Positions 17,514 to 27,495 are shown, numbered from the stretch's first letter. The stretch is 64,000 bases of DNA from Alteromonas sp. IB21 (GCF_016405965.1 NZ_JAEFCD010000017.1:1-64000); one strand, 5' to 3'. Made by a program: numbers and translations. The notes: generated by a model not told the origin, from the sequence alone.

Positions 17514-19169
17514 CTAAGAATGCGTTTGATTATCGACTTGAATTACATTTGCTGTTGTTATGCTGTCCTCTACCTGTTGAATTCGATTAAATACTTTGAC
17601 CCACATTTGAGCGATCTGTAAAAGGTATTCCATACACTCCGTTGCATCAGTCATTTGCACAACCGCAATATCACCTTGTGTCGCCCCCATCACCAAAGCT
17701 GACTTGAGTTTATGATGCTCTTTTTCTAGTAAATCAAACTGCAAATTTAACGCGTCACTACTATCAAACTGTCTCCAACGAACCATTCTCATAAACTCAG
17801 TGGTAACTGATAAATGATTCAGTAATTGCCCTTCTAATTCTGGTCTTCCAAGATTTTCTCTTCGTTTGCTCAACGTTAATATTGCTGAGGATTTTTGCGC
17901 TATGGAATAAACATAGTGCTCAACACGCATAAGCAACGATAATGCGTGTGTGGTTTCTTCGCTTAGCGCCGCTCGCTCAACGCCTACGATAAATTGCGAC
18001 ACGTGCTGACATAGCTTTTCCACAACACTAATGTCGTTTTCCACTGCGGTCACTTCGCTAACTTTCACGGAAAGTAATTTGGGGTAAACGTTTAAAAAGC
18101 GATCCGAAATTGACAACAGTTCAAGAATAAGTGCGTTTACTGCCAAATCCGGCGTCTGAGCGATATTTTTATCTAGGTGCTTAGGTTTGGAGGCCTCCTC
18201 TTCTAGCGACACAAAACGTCTTTCAAGAAAGCTTGCTAGCCTGTCGTTCATAGGAAAAACAATCGCAACGCCCAACACATTGAATAAGTTATGAAAAATG
18301 GCAAGGGTAATGCCTGGATTAGCTTCAATCTCGATTAGCGCGGTCAACCAATGAATAAAACCAAACAAGAGTGGCAAGAGCAATGCAGCCACAAGGGCAG
18401 TAAGGACGTTAAACACAACTTGCGCAGCGGCCACCCGTTTAGCACTTGATGTCGCACCTATTGATGCGAATATAGCCGTAGATGTGGTGCCAATATTGGC
18501 ACCAATGACCATTGCACCCGCAGCATAAATGCCCACTATGCCAGACGTTGCCGCAGTAATGGTCAATGCAATAGACGCACTGGATGACTGCGTAAGTACT
18601 GTCATTACAAAACCAATGGCCAGGTACATGAGAAAACCTTCAACGCCAGAGGCTTTAAATTGACTAAAGTCGAAGGTACTTACTATTCCTTCAAAGGCAG
18701 TTTTCAAACTGTCTATGCCTACAAAAAACAGACCAAAACCCGCAATTGCTATACCTAAAGAGGCTAGTCGGGTATTCGGTTTAAGCAGCTTTAAAAGCAT
18801 GCCTACGCCAATCATAGGCAGCGCGACGGCTTGAATATTTAACTTGAAACCAACGAGGGCAACAAGCCACCCTGTCATGGTCGTACCGATATTTGCACCA
18901 TACACAATACCCAATGCATGCCGCATACTCAGTAAACCTGCGTTAACAAACCCTAGAGAGGCCACAGTTACCGCACTTGAAGATTGCACTAAAGCAGTCA
19001 TCGCGGCACCAGACACCACACCTCTAAATGGCGTTTTACTCCACGTGGCAAGCAATGTACGTAAGGCATTGCCCGCAGCTAACTTTAGCCCGTCCGTCAT
19101 CATGCCGATTGCAAGTAAGAACAGCCCTAGCCCACCAATAATATTGCCCAGCAGTAAGACGCTATCCAT
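17514..19169 (-). CDS. Na/Pi cotransporter family protein with PhoU-like tail
   Basis: A 551-residue membrane protein of the PNaS family (NptA/YjbB type). Two inverted Na/Pi repeats each carry the Gln-Ser-Ser-Ser-Ala substrate motif (first at residues 62-66, second near 195) and a Gly-Ala-Asn-Ile-Gly-Thr-Thr motif. After about residue 330, the C-terminal 220 residues are soluble and helical, resembling a PhoU domain. Members move phosphate with sodium; bacterial PhoU-tailed ones can work as exporters. It heads a two-gene unit with the beta-CASP hydrolase. Confidence 0.9.
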   Translation of the reverse strand: MDSVLLLGNIIGGLGLFLLAIGMMTDGLKLAAGNALRTLLATWSKTPFRGVVSGAAMTALVQSSSAVTVASLGFVNAGLLSMRHALGIVYGANIGTTMTGWLVALVGFKLNIQAVALPMIGVGMLLKLLKPNTRLASLGIAIAGFGLFFVGIDSLKTAFEGIVSTFDFSQFKASGVEGFLMYLAIGFVMTVLTQSSSASIALTITAATSGIVGIYAAGAMVIGANIGTTSTAIFASIGATSSAKRVAAAQVVFNVLTALVAALLLPLLFGFIHWLTALIEIEANPGITLAIFHNLFNVLGVAIVFPMNDRLASFLERRFVSLEEEASKPKHLDKNIAQTPDLAVNALILELLSISDRFLNVYPKLLSVKVSEVTAVENDISVVEKLCQHVSQFIVGVERAALSEETTHALSLLMRVEHYVYSIAQKSSAILTLSKRRENLGRPELEGQLLNHLSVTTEFMRMVRWRQFDSSDALNLQFDLLEKEHHKLKSALVMGATQGDIAVVQMTDATECMEYLLQIAQMWVKVFNRIQQVEDSITTANVIQVDNQTHS

Positions 19170-19446
19170 TGGCTTTCCTTTTTACGTTGTATATCGGCTA
19201 TCGTTAGCTAAAGGCAAATACGCCCACCGGTATCATTCCCGATGGTTAACGAGAGTAGACCGGGCAATGTCGACACGTTGAGGCCCCGACGTTCAGATTA
19301 ATGCTGCGCATTAAACCTATGCGGCGTGCCTTCATAAAAGTATAGATAAGAGTACAATGTCTAAACGCCGTATTGTTTGTTCTTAGTCAAACAATGTGTA
19401 CATTAAACAAGCTTCAATGCTGGACGTTGAATAAGGCTCGCCATTG

Positions 19447-21225
19447 ATGTGCTTTTCGCACTCAACAGCCTGTCAAACAGATGACATAAAGCGTTGCCAT
19501 GAACATGAAAAAGGTGAGGAAGTGACAGAACGAATTGAAACGCTAGATGAATTCGCAAAGCATGTAGATTACTCATTGCTTGACACGCTTACGCCCGATC
19601 CCCAATCAACTAGCGACGGTAACGACCACAACCCTCGTCAAGTTTTCTCTGGTCACTATGTGCCGGTTACTCCGACCCCATTAACTTCGCCCAAATATAT
19701 TGCGCACAGCGAGACCCTGTTTGCCGAATTAGGCTTAGACGACAGTTTGGCAACATCTAAAGCGTTCACGCAGCTCTTTTCAGGGGATATGTCAGCAGTA
19801 CCTGCACCTATGAAATCATTCGGCTGGGCAACCGGCTACGCACTGTCTATTTACGGTACTGAGTACACGCAGCAGTGCCCGTTCAGGACGGGTAACGGCT
19901 ACGGTGATGGCCGAGCAATCTCTATCGTGGAAGGGGTCTTCAACGGCAAACGTTGGGAGATGCAGTTAAAAGGTGCGGGACGCACGCCTTATTGTCGCGG
20001 CGCAGACGGTCGCGCCGTATTGCGCTCTAGCGTGCGTGAATTTTTAGTGCAAGAGCACATGCACGCCCTTGGCATTCCAACATCACGCTCGCTGAGCTTG
20101 TTTATGTCTGAATCTGACACAGTAGACCGCCCGTGGTATCGCGAAGGCTCTCACTCCTATGAACCTGAAGTGATGGTAGAAAATATAACGGCTATATCCA
20201 CCCGCGTTGCTCCCTCCTTTTTGCGCGTAGGCCAAATAGAGCTTTTTGCTAGGCGAGCTCGCTGCAACGAACACAGCGAAGCGTTAAACGAACTAGAAGC
20301 CATTGTTAAACACCTTATCGAGCGAGAGTACTCTGGTGAAATTGACACAACTACGCCGTTTGAAGAACAAGTGATAACGCTGGCTGCACTTTTTCGAGAC
20401 CGGCTAACGCGTCTTGTTTCTGATTGGGTTCGCGTCGGTTACTGTCAGGGCAACTTTAATAGCGATAACTGTGCCGCCGGTGGTTTTACGCTGGACTATG
20501 GGCCATTTGGTTTTTGTGAGTTTTTTGAAGCAGACTACCAACCTTGGACAGGCGGAGGTCGTCACTTCTCGTTTTTAAACCAGCCCATTGCAGCGCAAAA
20601 GAACTTTGATATGTTCTGCCGCTCACTAATGCCGCTACTTGACGGCAACAGTGAACAGCTCGCTAAGCTTAACGATATTAACGACGGTTTTTCTGGCGTG
20701 ATGGAACGCGCAATGGAGAGCATGTGGGCAACTAAGCTTGGTATTGCGAGCTACGACCACGACTTGCTTATCAAGCTGCTGCAATTAATGCTGCGCACAG
20801 GCGTCGACTACAATCTGTTTTTCCGAGAGTTATCGTCGATACCTGAAGATATGACGGGTTTGACGAAAAGCTTTTACTACCCGCCTAAAGCAGAGGTGAT
20901 GACAGAATGGGAGGCTTGGTTGCAAAGCTGGCGTGAGCGGATTGAAAAGGACACTGAAACACAAGATGATGTAGCGAGTGCTATTGCTACAACCGCAGAA
21001 AACATGCGCAAAGCAAACCCTAAATTCACATGGCGCGAATGGCTTATTGTGCCTGCCTATAAAACCGCCGAAAACGGTGACTTCACTCAAATACACGCAC
21101 TTCAGAAGATCCTCACCGCGCCTTATGATGAGCAATCAGAAGAGATAGAGAATAAGTATTACCAACTGCGCCCACTTGAATTTTTCAGTGCAGGCGGTGT
21201 TGCGCATTACAGCTGCTCTTCGTAA
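19447..21225 (+). CDS. selO: Protein adenylyltransferase SelO (YdiU family)
   Basis: A pseudokinase-fold AMPylator that transfers AMP from ATP to Ser/Thr/Tyr of redox-related proteins. Family motifs are clear: Ser-Phe-Gly-Trp-Ala-Thr-Gly-Tyr-Ala, Gly-Asp-Gly-Arg-Ala, [12 protein letters not shown], Arg-Ser-Ser-Val-Arg-Glu-Phe, and Asn-Phe-Asn-Ser-Asp-Asn with the Asp-Tyr-Gly-Pro-Phe-Gly-Phe metal loop. The C-terminus is Cys-Ser-Ser, where mammalian SelO has Sec-Ser-Ser. With the ATG at 19447 the protein has 592 residues; a GTG at 19522, behind AAGGTGAGGA, would remove a poorly conserved 25-residue leader and may be the true start. The stop codon sits in the loop of a 13-bp hairpin. Confidence 0.93.
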   Translation: MCFSHSTACQTDDIKRCHEHEKGEEVTERIETLDEFAKHVDYSLLDTLTPDPQSTSDGNDHNPRQVFSGHYVPVTPTPLTSPKYIAHSETLFAELGLDDSLATSKAFTQLFSGDMSAVPAPMKSFGWATGYALSIYGTEYTQQCPFRTGNGYGDGRAISIVEGVFNGKRWEMQLKGAGRTPYCRGADGRAVLRSSVREFLVQEHMHALGIPTSRSLSLFMSESDTVDRPWYREGSHSYEPEVMVENITAISTRVAPSFLRVGQIELFARRARCNEHSEALNELEAIVKHLIEREYSGEIDTTTPFEEQVITLAALFRDRLTRLVSDWVRVGYCQGNFNSDNCAAGGFTLDYGPFGFCEFFEADYQPWTGGGRHFSFLNQPIAAQKNFDMFCRSLMPLLDGNSEQLAKLNDINDGFSGVMERAMESMWATKLGIASYDHDLLIKLLQLMLRTGVDYNLFFRELSSIPEDMTGLTKSFYYPPKAEVMTEWEAWLQSWRERIEKDTETQDDVASAIATTAENMRKANPKFTWREWLIVPAYKTAENGDFTQIHALQKILTAPYDEQSEEIENKYYQLRPLEFFSAGGVAHYSCSS

Positions 21226-21238
21226 CGAAGAGCAGCTG
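21210..21238. terminator. Hairpin enclosing the selO stop codon
   Basis: A perfect 13-bp stem (CAGCTGCTCTTCG and its complement) has a 3-nt loop that is exactly the TAA stop of selO. It lies between converging genes (the M24 gene ends at 21252). It lacks a T tract, so it may act as a transcript-end stabiliser or a weak two-way terminator. Confidence 0.6.
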
Positions 21239-21251
21239 CATCTCAGTCTAC

Positions 21252-22460
21252 TTACAGCGAATCGATGGCAGAACTGGGTTCAGTAAACCACACTGGGCCC
21301 TCGTCGGTCATATAGAAGTGATCTTCTAAGCGAATACCGAACTCGTTTGGCACCACTATCATAGGCTCGTTACTAAAACACATCCCAGGTGCTAACGGAT
21401 GAGGATTGTCTTTAACCAAATACGGCCATTCGTGAATATCCATACCAATGCCATGCCCTGTTCGATGGGGCAAACCCGGTAAATTATAATCTGGCCCTAA
21501 GCCGTCTTTCGCTAAGCTATCTCGGGCAGCTTTATCCACGTCACCACAAGGTACACCGACCTTTGCAGCGTTAAATGCCGCAAGCTGAGCGCGCTTTTCG
21601 CTCTCCCATAGTGCACGCTGTTTATCTGTCGGCTCACCGAAACAATAGGTTCGAGTGATATCAGAGAGGTAGCCATGTACTTTACAGCCAGTATCAATCA
21701 ATACTAAGTCGTTTTTCTTTAATACTTGCGGGTCTTTAACGCCGTGGGGAAACGAGGTTGCTTTACCAAACAGCACAATGCAAAAATAGTTACCGCAGGC
21801 CCCCACCTTCTTATGCGCATCGTTAATAAATGCTTCAACTTCTGTGGTGGTAATACCTTCATAAAGCATACTGGCAGTGGCTTTGTGCACAGCAAGGGTC
21901 ATGTCCATGGCCCGCTGGATTAGCGCAAGCTCATTGTTCGATTTGTGCATGCGGCAATGCGCGGTAACCTCTGAACCATTCACAATTTGCCAGGGCTTAT
22001 TAAGCACCTTAGTAAACCCATCAACAATAAAAAACTGGGTTGATTCATCAACGCCTAATTTTATGCCACCCGCCGTATTGACGGTATTCAGAATAGACAT
22101 GGCAAGTGCGTAAGGGCTTTCGTGCTCTTGCCAACCGATAATATCCCCTTCCACTACTTTGCGTTCGTTCAAAGAGTCAATTTCAAACGCAGGAGCTAGG
22201 TAAACAACGTTCCCCTCTGCGTGTAGAAGCGCCCCCACTAAACGCTCACTGGCGTACCACTGCATTCCTGTAAAATACGCTAAGTTAGTGCCCGCGTTTA
22301 AGTAAAGCGCGCCTATGCCATGCTGTTGCATATAATGTTGCGCTTTGGCAATTCGTGCCTGATACTCAGGAAGAGGGATGGGTGTTAGGTCGCTTGTCAT
22401 GTCGACAAGACTATCTAGTGCTTGTTGCGCTGTCTTTGTGCCGATAGTTGTGTTCATCAA
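21252..22460 (-). CDS. M24-family Xaa-Pro aminopeptidase/dipeptidase-like metallopeptidase
   Basis: A 402-residue pita-bread-fold peptidase. The N-terminal creatinase-like domain (to about residue 165) is followed by the M24 catalytic domain with all five metal ligands in order: Asp in Val-Leu-Ile-Asp-Thr-Gly, Asp in Ser-Asp-Ile-Thr-Arg-Thr, His in Thr-Gly-His-Gly-Ile-Gly, Glu in Ser-Asn-Glu-Pro-Met, and Glu in Arg-Leu-Glu-Asp-His. It should hydrolyse X-Pro bonds in the cytoplasm. Some marine M24 relatives (DddP) are DMSP lyases, but nothing here argues for that. It lies 137 bp downstream of the SAHH-like gene on the same strand. Confidence 0.88.
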   Translation of the reverse strand: MMNTTIGTKTAQQALDSLVDMTSDLTPIPLPEYQARIAKAQHYMQQHGIGALYLNAGTNLAYFTGMQWYASERLVGALLHAEGNVVYLAPAFEIDSLNERKVVEGDIIGWQEHESPYALAMSILNTVNTAGGIKLGVDESTQFFIVDGFTKVLNKPWQIVNGSEVTAHCRMHKSNNELALIQRAMDMTLAVHKATASMLYEGITTTEVEAFINDAHKKVGACGNYFCIVLFGKATSFPHGVKDPQVLKKNDLVLIDTGCKVHGYLSDITRTYCFGEPTDKQRALWESEKRAQLAAFNAAKVGVPCGDVDKAARDSLAKDGLGPDYNLPGLPHRTGHGIGMDIHEWPYLVKDNPHPLAPGMCFSNEPMIVVPNEFGIRLEDHFYMTDEGPVWFTEPSSAIDSL

Positions 22461-22597
22461 AGCCCGCCTTAGGTCTGAAATTTTAAAACGGGCTCACTTT
22501 ACAACACTCAAGAATAATGTCGAGATAGCAGTCGCTCCCCCGATAATTCGTTTAGTTCTTGTGTATTAATTAGATTACACGCCTCACAGCTTGAACT

Positions 22598-23716
22598 TTA
22601 AAGCGCACCTTTCCAAGCTTTTTCTGGCAGTAAATATAGGCCCTTCTCGCTGGTCGCGCCTTCGTTGACGATATAGCCAATGCCCGCTGCCATGACGGCA
22701 AGGGTGACGTCAAACGCATTGATGCTGTCGCCATAGCCTGCGGTTAAGTTAAACATAGAACCATCAGCCAGCAAATAAAGCGTTTTATCACCCAGTTTAT
22801 AAGCGTTTACATAAGGCATTGGCTCGCTGTGGGCCGCGTTGCTTTTAAGGTACGACACATCTATTTCTTGCGCCACATGACCTACGTTTAAAATAAACGC
22901 CCCGTCTTTCATGCTGTCCAGGTGTTTCGAATTTACTACGCCGTAGGCACCTGTTGCTGTGGCAATAACATCAGCTTGGCTAGCAGCCTCGTCTAAACCA
23001 ACCACTGGCCAACCGTCGTATTTCGCTTGAAGGGCTCTTGCAGGGTCAAGTTCAGCCACTTGAACCTGTGCTCCAAACGCTTTGGCCGATGCCGCCACGC
23101 CCTGCCCCACTAAACCATAACCAATAACAACCACAACTTTTTCGTGCAGGGTTAAATGGGTGGTTTGGAAGAAGGTTTGCCATGCACTTAGGCCCACCAT
23201 GTGCCTGTTGTGAAGCCCCTCTTTTACTGGCAAGTCGTCCCAGTTAAAAATAGGATAGTTTGGCGCCATTCCGTTTAATCGATTAATGCCAGAGCCCGTT
23301 GCCTCCAAGCCCGATACTATGCTTGGAACTGGCTTATTGGCTTTGATATTTTCATGCAGTCGGGTAGTGAGGTCCGCGCCCATTTCACATAAATGGGTAG
23401 GCTGCCACGCCAGTGCTTTATCGAACGATTCAGACCAGTCAGCGTCGCTCATATCACGCCACGCATGAGCTGTTGCGCCTTTATCTACAAGGTAAGACAC
23501 AACGTCATCTTGTACTGTAGTAGGGTTGCAGGTAGTAAGGAATATATCGCAGCCACGTGACAGCAGCCCTTCAACTAAAGGTGCCATCTTTAAGTCTAGG
23601 TGCATGTTACATGCAAGTTTTACGTTAGACAGGTCAGGAAGTGATGCGATGGCTTTACGAGTGCGCGGCATATGCAGGCTAGCCCACGCCAACTCTGCTT
23701 GAAAATCTTTGTACAT
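22598..23716 (-). CDS. S-adenosylhomocysteine hydrolase-like NAD-binding protein, divergent
   Basis: A 372-residue protein with the overall adenosylhomocysteinase layout: an N-terminal segment with Asn-Met-His-Leu-Asp-Leu-Lys, a central Rossmann motif Val-Ile-Gly-Tyr-Gly-Leu-Val-Gly-Gln-Gly, and Asn-Val-Gly-His-Val-Ala-Gln-Glu-Ile-Asp-Val, which matches the NAD-side His motif. It is some 60-100 residues shorter than true enzymes. It lacks the C-terminal Lys/Tyr tail that closes the NAD site, and at the Ser-Lys-Phe-Asp-Asn catalytic region it reads Glu-Gly-Leu-His-Asn, so the catalytic Lys and Asp appear replaced. It may act on another substrate or be regulatory; classical SAH hydrolysis is doubtful. 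Confidence 0.75.
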   Translation of the reverse strand: MYKDFQAELAWASLHMPRTRKAIASLPDLSNVKLACNMHLDLKMAPLVEGLLSRGCDIFLTTCNPTTVQDDVVSYLVDKGATAHAWRDMSDADWSESFDKALAWQPTHLCEMGADLTTRLHENIKANKPVPSIVSGLEATGSGINRLNGMAPNYPIFNWDDLPVKEGLHNRHMVGLSAWQTFFQTTHLTLHEKVVVVIGYGLVGQGVAASAKAFGAQVQVAELDPARALQAKYDGWPVVGLDEAASQADVIATATGAYGVVNSKHLDSMKDGAFILNVGHVAQEIDVSYLKSNAAHSEPMPYVNAYKLGDKTLYLLADGSMFNLTAGYGDSINAFDVTLAVMAAGIGYIVNEGATSEKGLYLLPEKAWKGAL

Positions 23717-23775
23717 GAAAAGGATACTCTGAAGAAACGAAAACGAATAATACGTGAGAAACGTGGATTTATAAA

Positions 23776-25530
23776 TCAGCGTTCGATTTCAGCCTCATTC
23801 CACAACACTACCCTATTTCTTCCTCTAGACTTGGCTAAATAGAGCGCTTGGTCAGCTTCTTTTATTAGCAACTTAATGTCTTCATCACCTGGGGAAGTGC
23901 CTGCAACGCCAATACTCACCGTGATTCTTACCAGCTTATTGATATCATGCATTGATAAGTGAACACGTAAGTTTTCAGCAATTTGTTTGGCGTATTGGGT
24001 ACGAGTGTGGGGCAAAAACACCAAAAACTCTTCGCCGCCCCAGCGAAAGGTAATATCAGAACCACGCACTTGCCCTTTAATCTCCTCTGCTACCTTTTGA
24101 AGTACCTTGTCTCCCACGTCGTGACCGAAAGTATCGTTAACTTTTTTAAACCAGTCCAAGTCGATAAGCATTACCGACATATATTTATTACTGCGCTTTC
24201 CCAACTCCCAAATAGGATAGACTAAATCTTCAAACGCCCGTCTGTTGTAAAGCGAGGTAAGTGGGTCTAGTCGCGCATCTCGCTCTGCATTATTTCGAGC
24301 TTGTTGCACCTGCTTGTAGTTAAATGCCAACGAAATAGACAGCAAAGACATCTCAAGTACCATGCCTATTTCAATTCCCCTAAACGCCCATGTGGAATAC
24401 GGAATAAGACCCCATGTCGCTAAACTTGAAACGGTAGCACCTCCCGTTCCACACAAAATAGCGGGTAGAAAAAACTTGGCTAGTGCGTCACCATTTCTAT
24501 AGGCAAAAATGCCGATACATAGCATCCAAAACGCGATCGTTGTCAATACAACAAGCTGCGACATTACGGCAAATGAGCGACTGCCAATGGCGATAATTAT
24601 CACGGCTAACATGAGCAACACGCCGTAAATATACTTTCTAAAACGATAGAGCTTTGGCAAGTAAAGCTGAGTATCTAAAAATTCGATGGTGAATCTTACC
24701 GCACTAAATAGATAAAAAAACATCAGTGTGGGCATTAACCATTGCTGAAGGAACACAGATTCTGACCACAACAACCAAAAGCCATGCCCTGTATAAGTGA
24801 AATTAAACACCAAAAACGACAGTAGATATAATGAATAGAGCAGGTATTTGCGTTCTTTTAGATAGGAATATAGAACCAGGTTATAAACGAGTAAAATGAT
24901 AAGTGAACCGTATAACGCGCCATAAAAATAGGCATTTTCGGTAGCGTTGCCCTGTTCGTCTCTTGATGTGCCTATGTAAATAGGAATTGTCATGGGGTCT
25001 TGAGACGCAAAACGGAACACAATTAAGGTTTGGGGCGTTGTGACACGATAAAACGTGGAGGGCATTCTGGTGTTTTCAGCTTGGCTACTATGGACGTTGT
25101 CATCGCCAAGACTTACATGACTTTTTCTTTGACCATCTTCAAAAAAGTACACGTCAATTTGGTCAAGCCATGCATTATCTATTTTTATTTTAAGGGGTAT
25201 GAATGCACTATCTAGAGGATTTTCTACGTCATTATTTGAAAAGTTAAGCTCATAAGCAGAGTGTTCGACAGGGAGTACACCCCATATTGTTTTATTAGTA
25301 AAACCCCAGCTTACTTTGCCGCTATCGTTAGCGATGAGTGTGTTTTGCTGATATTTATCGACGATATCCTCTGCAGTAAGGATACTCCCGTCTTCCTCAA
25401 AAATTTTTAAATGCTCATTAACCAGCAACATCGTTGGAACAGGCGTTGTATTTTTAGAGGCTCCGAAAGCGGGCCCGATCGCCAAGCTAACGAGGAGAAT
25501 TAAACTGACGAAGAAAAGAAAACCATTCAT
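23776..25530 (-). CDS. Membrane diguanylate cyclase, 7TMR-DISM sensor with GGDEF domain
   Basis: A 584-residue sensor enzyme that should make cyclic di-GMP. The order is a signal peptide (to about residue 23), a periplasmic jelly-roll 7TMR-DISM extracellular domain with Trp-Gly-Val-Leu-Pro-Val-Glu, seven membrane helices between about residues 200 and 400, a short linker, and a GGDEF domain beginning at Asp-Pro-Leu-Thr-Ser-Leu-Tyr-Asn-Arg-Arg. The active-site motif is GGEEF at 498-502, and an RxxD inhibitory site (RGSD, 489-492) lies at the canonical five-residue spacing, so product inhibition is expected. The signal sensed is unknown, perhaps a carbohydrate. It is monocistronic. Confidence 0.93.
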   Translation of the reverse strand: MNGFLFFVSLILLVSLAIGPAFGASKNTTPVPTMLLVNEHLKIFEEDGSILTAEDIVDKYQQNTLIANDSGKVSWGFTNKTIWGVLPVEHSAYELNFSNNDVENPLDSAFIPLKIKIDNAWLDQIDVYFFEDGQRKSHVSLGDDNVHSSQAENTRMPSTFYRVTTPQTLIVFRFASQDPMTIPIYIGTSRDEQGNATENAYFYGALYGSLIILLVYNLVLYSYLKERKYLLYSLYLLSFLVFNFTYTGHGFWLLWSESVFLQQWLMPTLMFFYLFSAVRFTIEFLDTQLYLPKLYRFRKYIYGVLLMLAVIIIAIGSRSFAVMSQLVVLTTIAFWMLCIGIFAYRNGDALAKFFLPAILCGTGGATVSSLATWGLIPYSTWAFRGIEIGMVLEMSLLSISLAFNYKQVQQARNNAERDARLDPLTSLYNRRAFEDLVYPIWELGKRSNKYMSVMLIDLDWFKKVNDTFGHDVGDKVLQKVAEEIKGQVRGSDITFRWGGEEFLVFLPHTRTQYAKQIAENLRVHLSMHDINKLVRITVSIGVAGTSPGDEDIKLLIKEADQALYLAKSRGRNRVVLWNEAEIER

Positions 25531-25817
25531 ATTTCTATTCTTTATTCTCTTTTATTTGTTCTAAAAATTTAAGTGCAGGCCGTACCTCAATCTCAATAAC
25601 AACAAACGCCAGCCAATAATATATTAAGTTACGCTTATTCAAATGGTTTGTGAATAGATTTAAGCCACTAATAGCTACACGCAACCCTTTTTCTTATAAC
25701 GACTTGGAATTTGTCTTATGCGCACATGAAAAACCTTGGCATACTATGGCTTAAGCACTTGCGGTTAGCTCAGCTTCGCTCACCCTCCTTAATAGATATA
25801 AAGGTCTCTTTCTTTTT

Positions 25818-26750
25818 ATGCTTAGCTTTATCACCAGCACGCTCATTCCCGTTCTTATTCTTTTATTAATGGGATGGCTATTTTTCCGAATTAAATGGCT
25901 TAATGAGGGCTTTATTGAAGCAGGCTCAAAACTGGTGTTTAACGTGGCACTCCCTGCCTTGCTATTTTTATCGATAGCGCGAGCAGACTTTTCTAAAGCC
26001 GCTAACCCCACCCTCATAATGGTAGGGGTTATGGGAACACTTGCGGTATTCCTCGCCTTAATGATTTGCGCTCATTTTACCGTTCAGCCTTACAAAGCAA
26101 GGGGCGTGGTAGTTCAAGGCGGCTTTAGAGCCAACATGGGCATTATAGGCTTAGCTTACTGTGCCAATACCTATGGGCAAGAAGGGCTTGCTGTAGCTTC
26201 AGTCTATATGGGATGTATTACCATATTATTTAACGTACTGTCGGTCTTTGTTCTTAACTTTTACCAAGGTACGTCGCGCTCATTAATGGGCCAAGTTACC
26301 GGCATGGCGAAAAACCCGTTGATCTTATCTATTGCTGCAGCCCTGCCCTTTTCGTACTTCGAATGGCAGCTTCCAGATACCGTAGTGAAAACAGGGGAGT
26401 ATTTCGCTCAGTTAACGCTTCCGCTGGCTCTTATTTGCACGGGCGCCTCGTTGCAGTTTCGCTCTTTCTCCAGTGACTGGTTTAATATCGTGCTTAGTAC
26501 AGCCAGTAAATGCGTAATTTATCCAACTGTATTGGTTGCCCTTGCCTACGCTTTTGGTTTTAAAGGGATGGAGCTGGGTATTGTTCTTTTATTAGCAATC
26601 TCACCAACCGCTGCAGCAAGCTATGTCATGGTGAGAAACTTAGGTGGTGATTACCGCTTAGCGGCAAGCATTATTGCAGTAAGCACATTGGCGTCTTTAC
26701 CGATTACCGCGCTCGCCTTTGGGGTACTGAGCAAATTACAGTTAGTTTAA
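25818..26750 (+). CDS. AEC-family (auxin efflux carrier-type) transporter
   Basis: A 310-residue inner-membrane carrier with about ten hydrophobic helices in two repeats of five, the AEC/BASS-like fold. The N-terminus (helix, Phe-Arg-Ile-Lys-Trp-Leu, Lys-Leu-Val-Phe-Asn-Val-Ala-Leu-Pro-Ala-Leu) and the Gly-Gly-Phe-Arg-Ala-Asn-Met-Gly-Ile-Ile-Gly segment are typical of MdcF/YfdV-like members, which move organic anions such as malate or malonate. The start ATG lies behind a weak AAGGTCTC. It is monocistronic, divergent from the diguanylate cyclase gene across a 287-bp spacer in which I see no further features. Confidence 0.85.
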   Translation: MLSFITSTLIPVLILLLMGWLFFRIKWLNEGFIEAGSKLVFNVALPALLFLSIARADFSKAANPTLIMVGVMGTLAVFLALMICAHFTVQPYKARGVVVQGGFRANMGIIGLAYCANTYGQEGLAVASVYMGCITILFNVLSVFVLNFYQGTSRSLMGQVTGMAKNPLILSIAAALPFSYFEWQLPDTVVKTGEYFAQLTLPLALICTGASLQFRSFSSDWFNIVLSTASKCVIYPTVLVALAYAFGFKGMELGIVLLLAISPTAAASYVMVRNLGGDYRLAASIIAVSTLASLPITALAFGVLSKLQLV

Positions 26751-26843
26751 AAAAGACACATCTTCGCTAGAGGTACTGCTGAGTAATGCAAAGTTAAAAG
26801 GTTAACAGACAGCTGCGGTGAACCCGTTGCCACATGGTTTAGA

Positions 26844-26880
26844 AACGAAAAACGCCGGGTAACTCGACGTTAACCCGGCG
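26844..26880 (-). terminator. Intrinsic terminator of the pedF gene
   Basis: On the minus strand an 11-bp GC-rich stem (CGCCGGGTTAAC pairing with GTTACCCGGCG, one bulged base) is followed directly by TTTTTCGTTT. It ends the cytochrome transcript 21 bp after its stop codon. Confidence 0.88.
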
Positions 26881-26900
26881 AAAAAGGCGTAGCAGTCACC

Positions 26901-27401
26901 TTAATCTGCCTCTATCTCACCCTCTTCAATGGCCACAACTCGGCGTGCTTCAACGTAGGTTTTTATCGCCCAAAGTGTCTCTTGATCTAGGATAGGATCG
27001 GTTTGTCCTTCAGGGATACCGCCAAGTGCGGGCATGCCTTTCGCCGAGCCAAACCGCAAGCGCTCAACAAACCATTCGTCATCTTCAAAGCTTTCTGGAT
27101 CGAGCTCGCGAAGGTCTGGATTTATTCCTCCAGACTGTGCGTGTAAGCCATGGCAGCCTGCACAGTTATTCGCGTACGCTGATTCACCAAACTTGATGAC
27201 TTGGGTTTTGGTTTCATCATCAAGACTGCGATAAGGGTTAGTAAATACCCAGCCATTTTCAGACTCATCGCCATCAGTAATTGGCGGCATCGCTGAGCTA
27301 TCGGCTCCTTGAGGGATCACATTTCCGTGTGCTAGCACGTGGCCTGAAAAGCCAGTCACCACGAGCGCAGCAAACAATATCGATATTTTTGTTTTCATCA
27401 T
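26901..27401 (-). CDS. pedF: Cytochrome c-550 PedF-type, electron acceptor of the quinoprotein alcohol dehydrogenase
   Basis: A 166-residue exported class I cytochrome c. The signal peptide ends near Ala-24 (Val-Leu-Ala-His-Gly), followed by the His-Gly-Asn-Val-Ile-Pro-Gln start that is characteristic of PedF cytochromes. The heme site is Cys-Ala-Gly-Cys-His (C80, C83, H84), and the likely axial Met lies in Ala-Lys-Gly-Met-Pro-Ala-Leu-Gly-Gly. It accepts electrons from the periplasmic PQQ alcohol dehydrogenase and passes them to the terminal oxidase. It lies immediately downstream of the dehydrogenase gene but has its own operator (27480-27495) and is separated from it by a terminator, so it is a separate unit. 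Confidence 0.9.
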   Translation of the reverse strand: MMKTKISILFAALVVTGFSGHVLAHGNVIPQGADSSAMPPITDGDESENGWVFTNPYRSLDDETKTQVIKFGESAYANNCAGCHGLHAQSGGINPDLRELDPESFEDDEWFVERLRFGSAKGMPALGGIPEGQTDPILDQETLWAIKTYVEARRVVAIEEGEIEAD

Positions 27402-27479
27402 TAATACATCCTCAAAAGACTATGCTTCAAGTATACGTCCGGGGAAACAGGGGGTAACTCTACTTTGGTTTCGAAAGGC

Positions 27480-27495
27480 TCCTCCTTTGGTAGGA
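27480..27495 (-). promoter_or_regulatory. PQQ-regulon palindrome, copy 1 (pedF)
   Basis: TCCTCCTTTGGTAGGA lies 79 bp upstream of the pedF start. It keeps the outer TCCT and AGGA blocks with exactly 8 bp between them, as in the other copies. The flanks extend the symmetry (GGC to the left, GGCC to the right). Confidence 0.75.
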
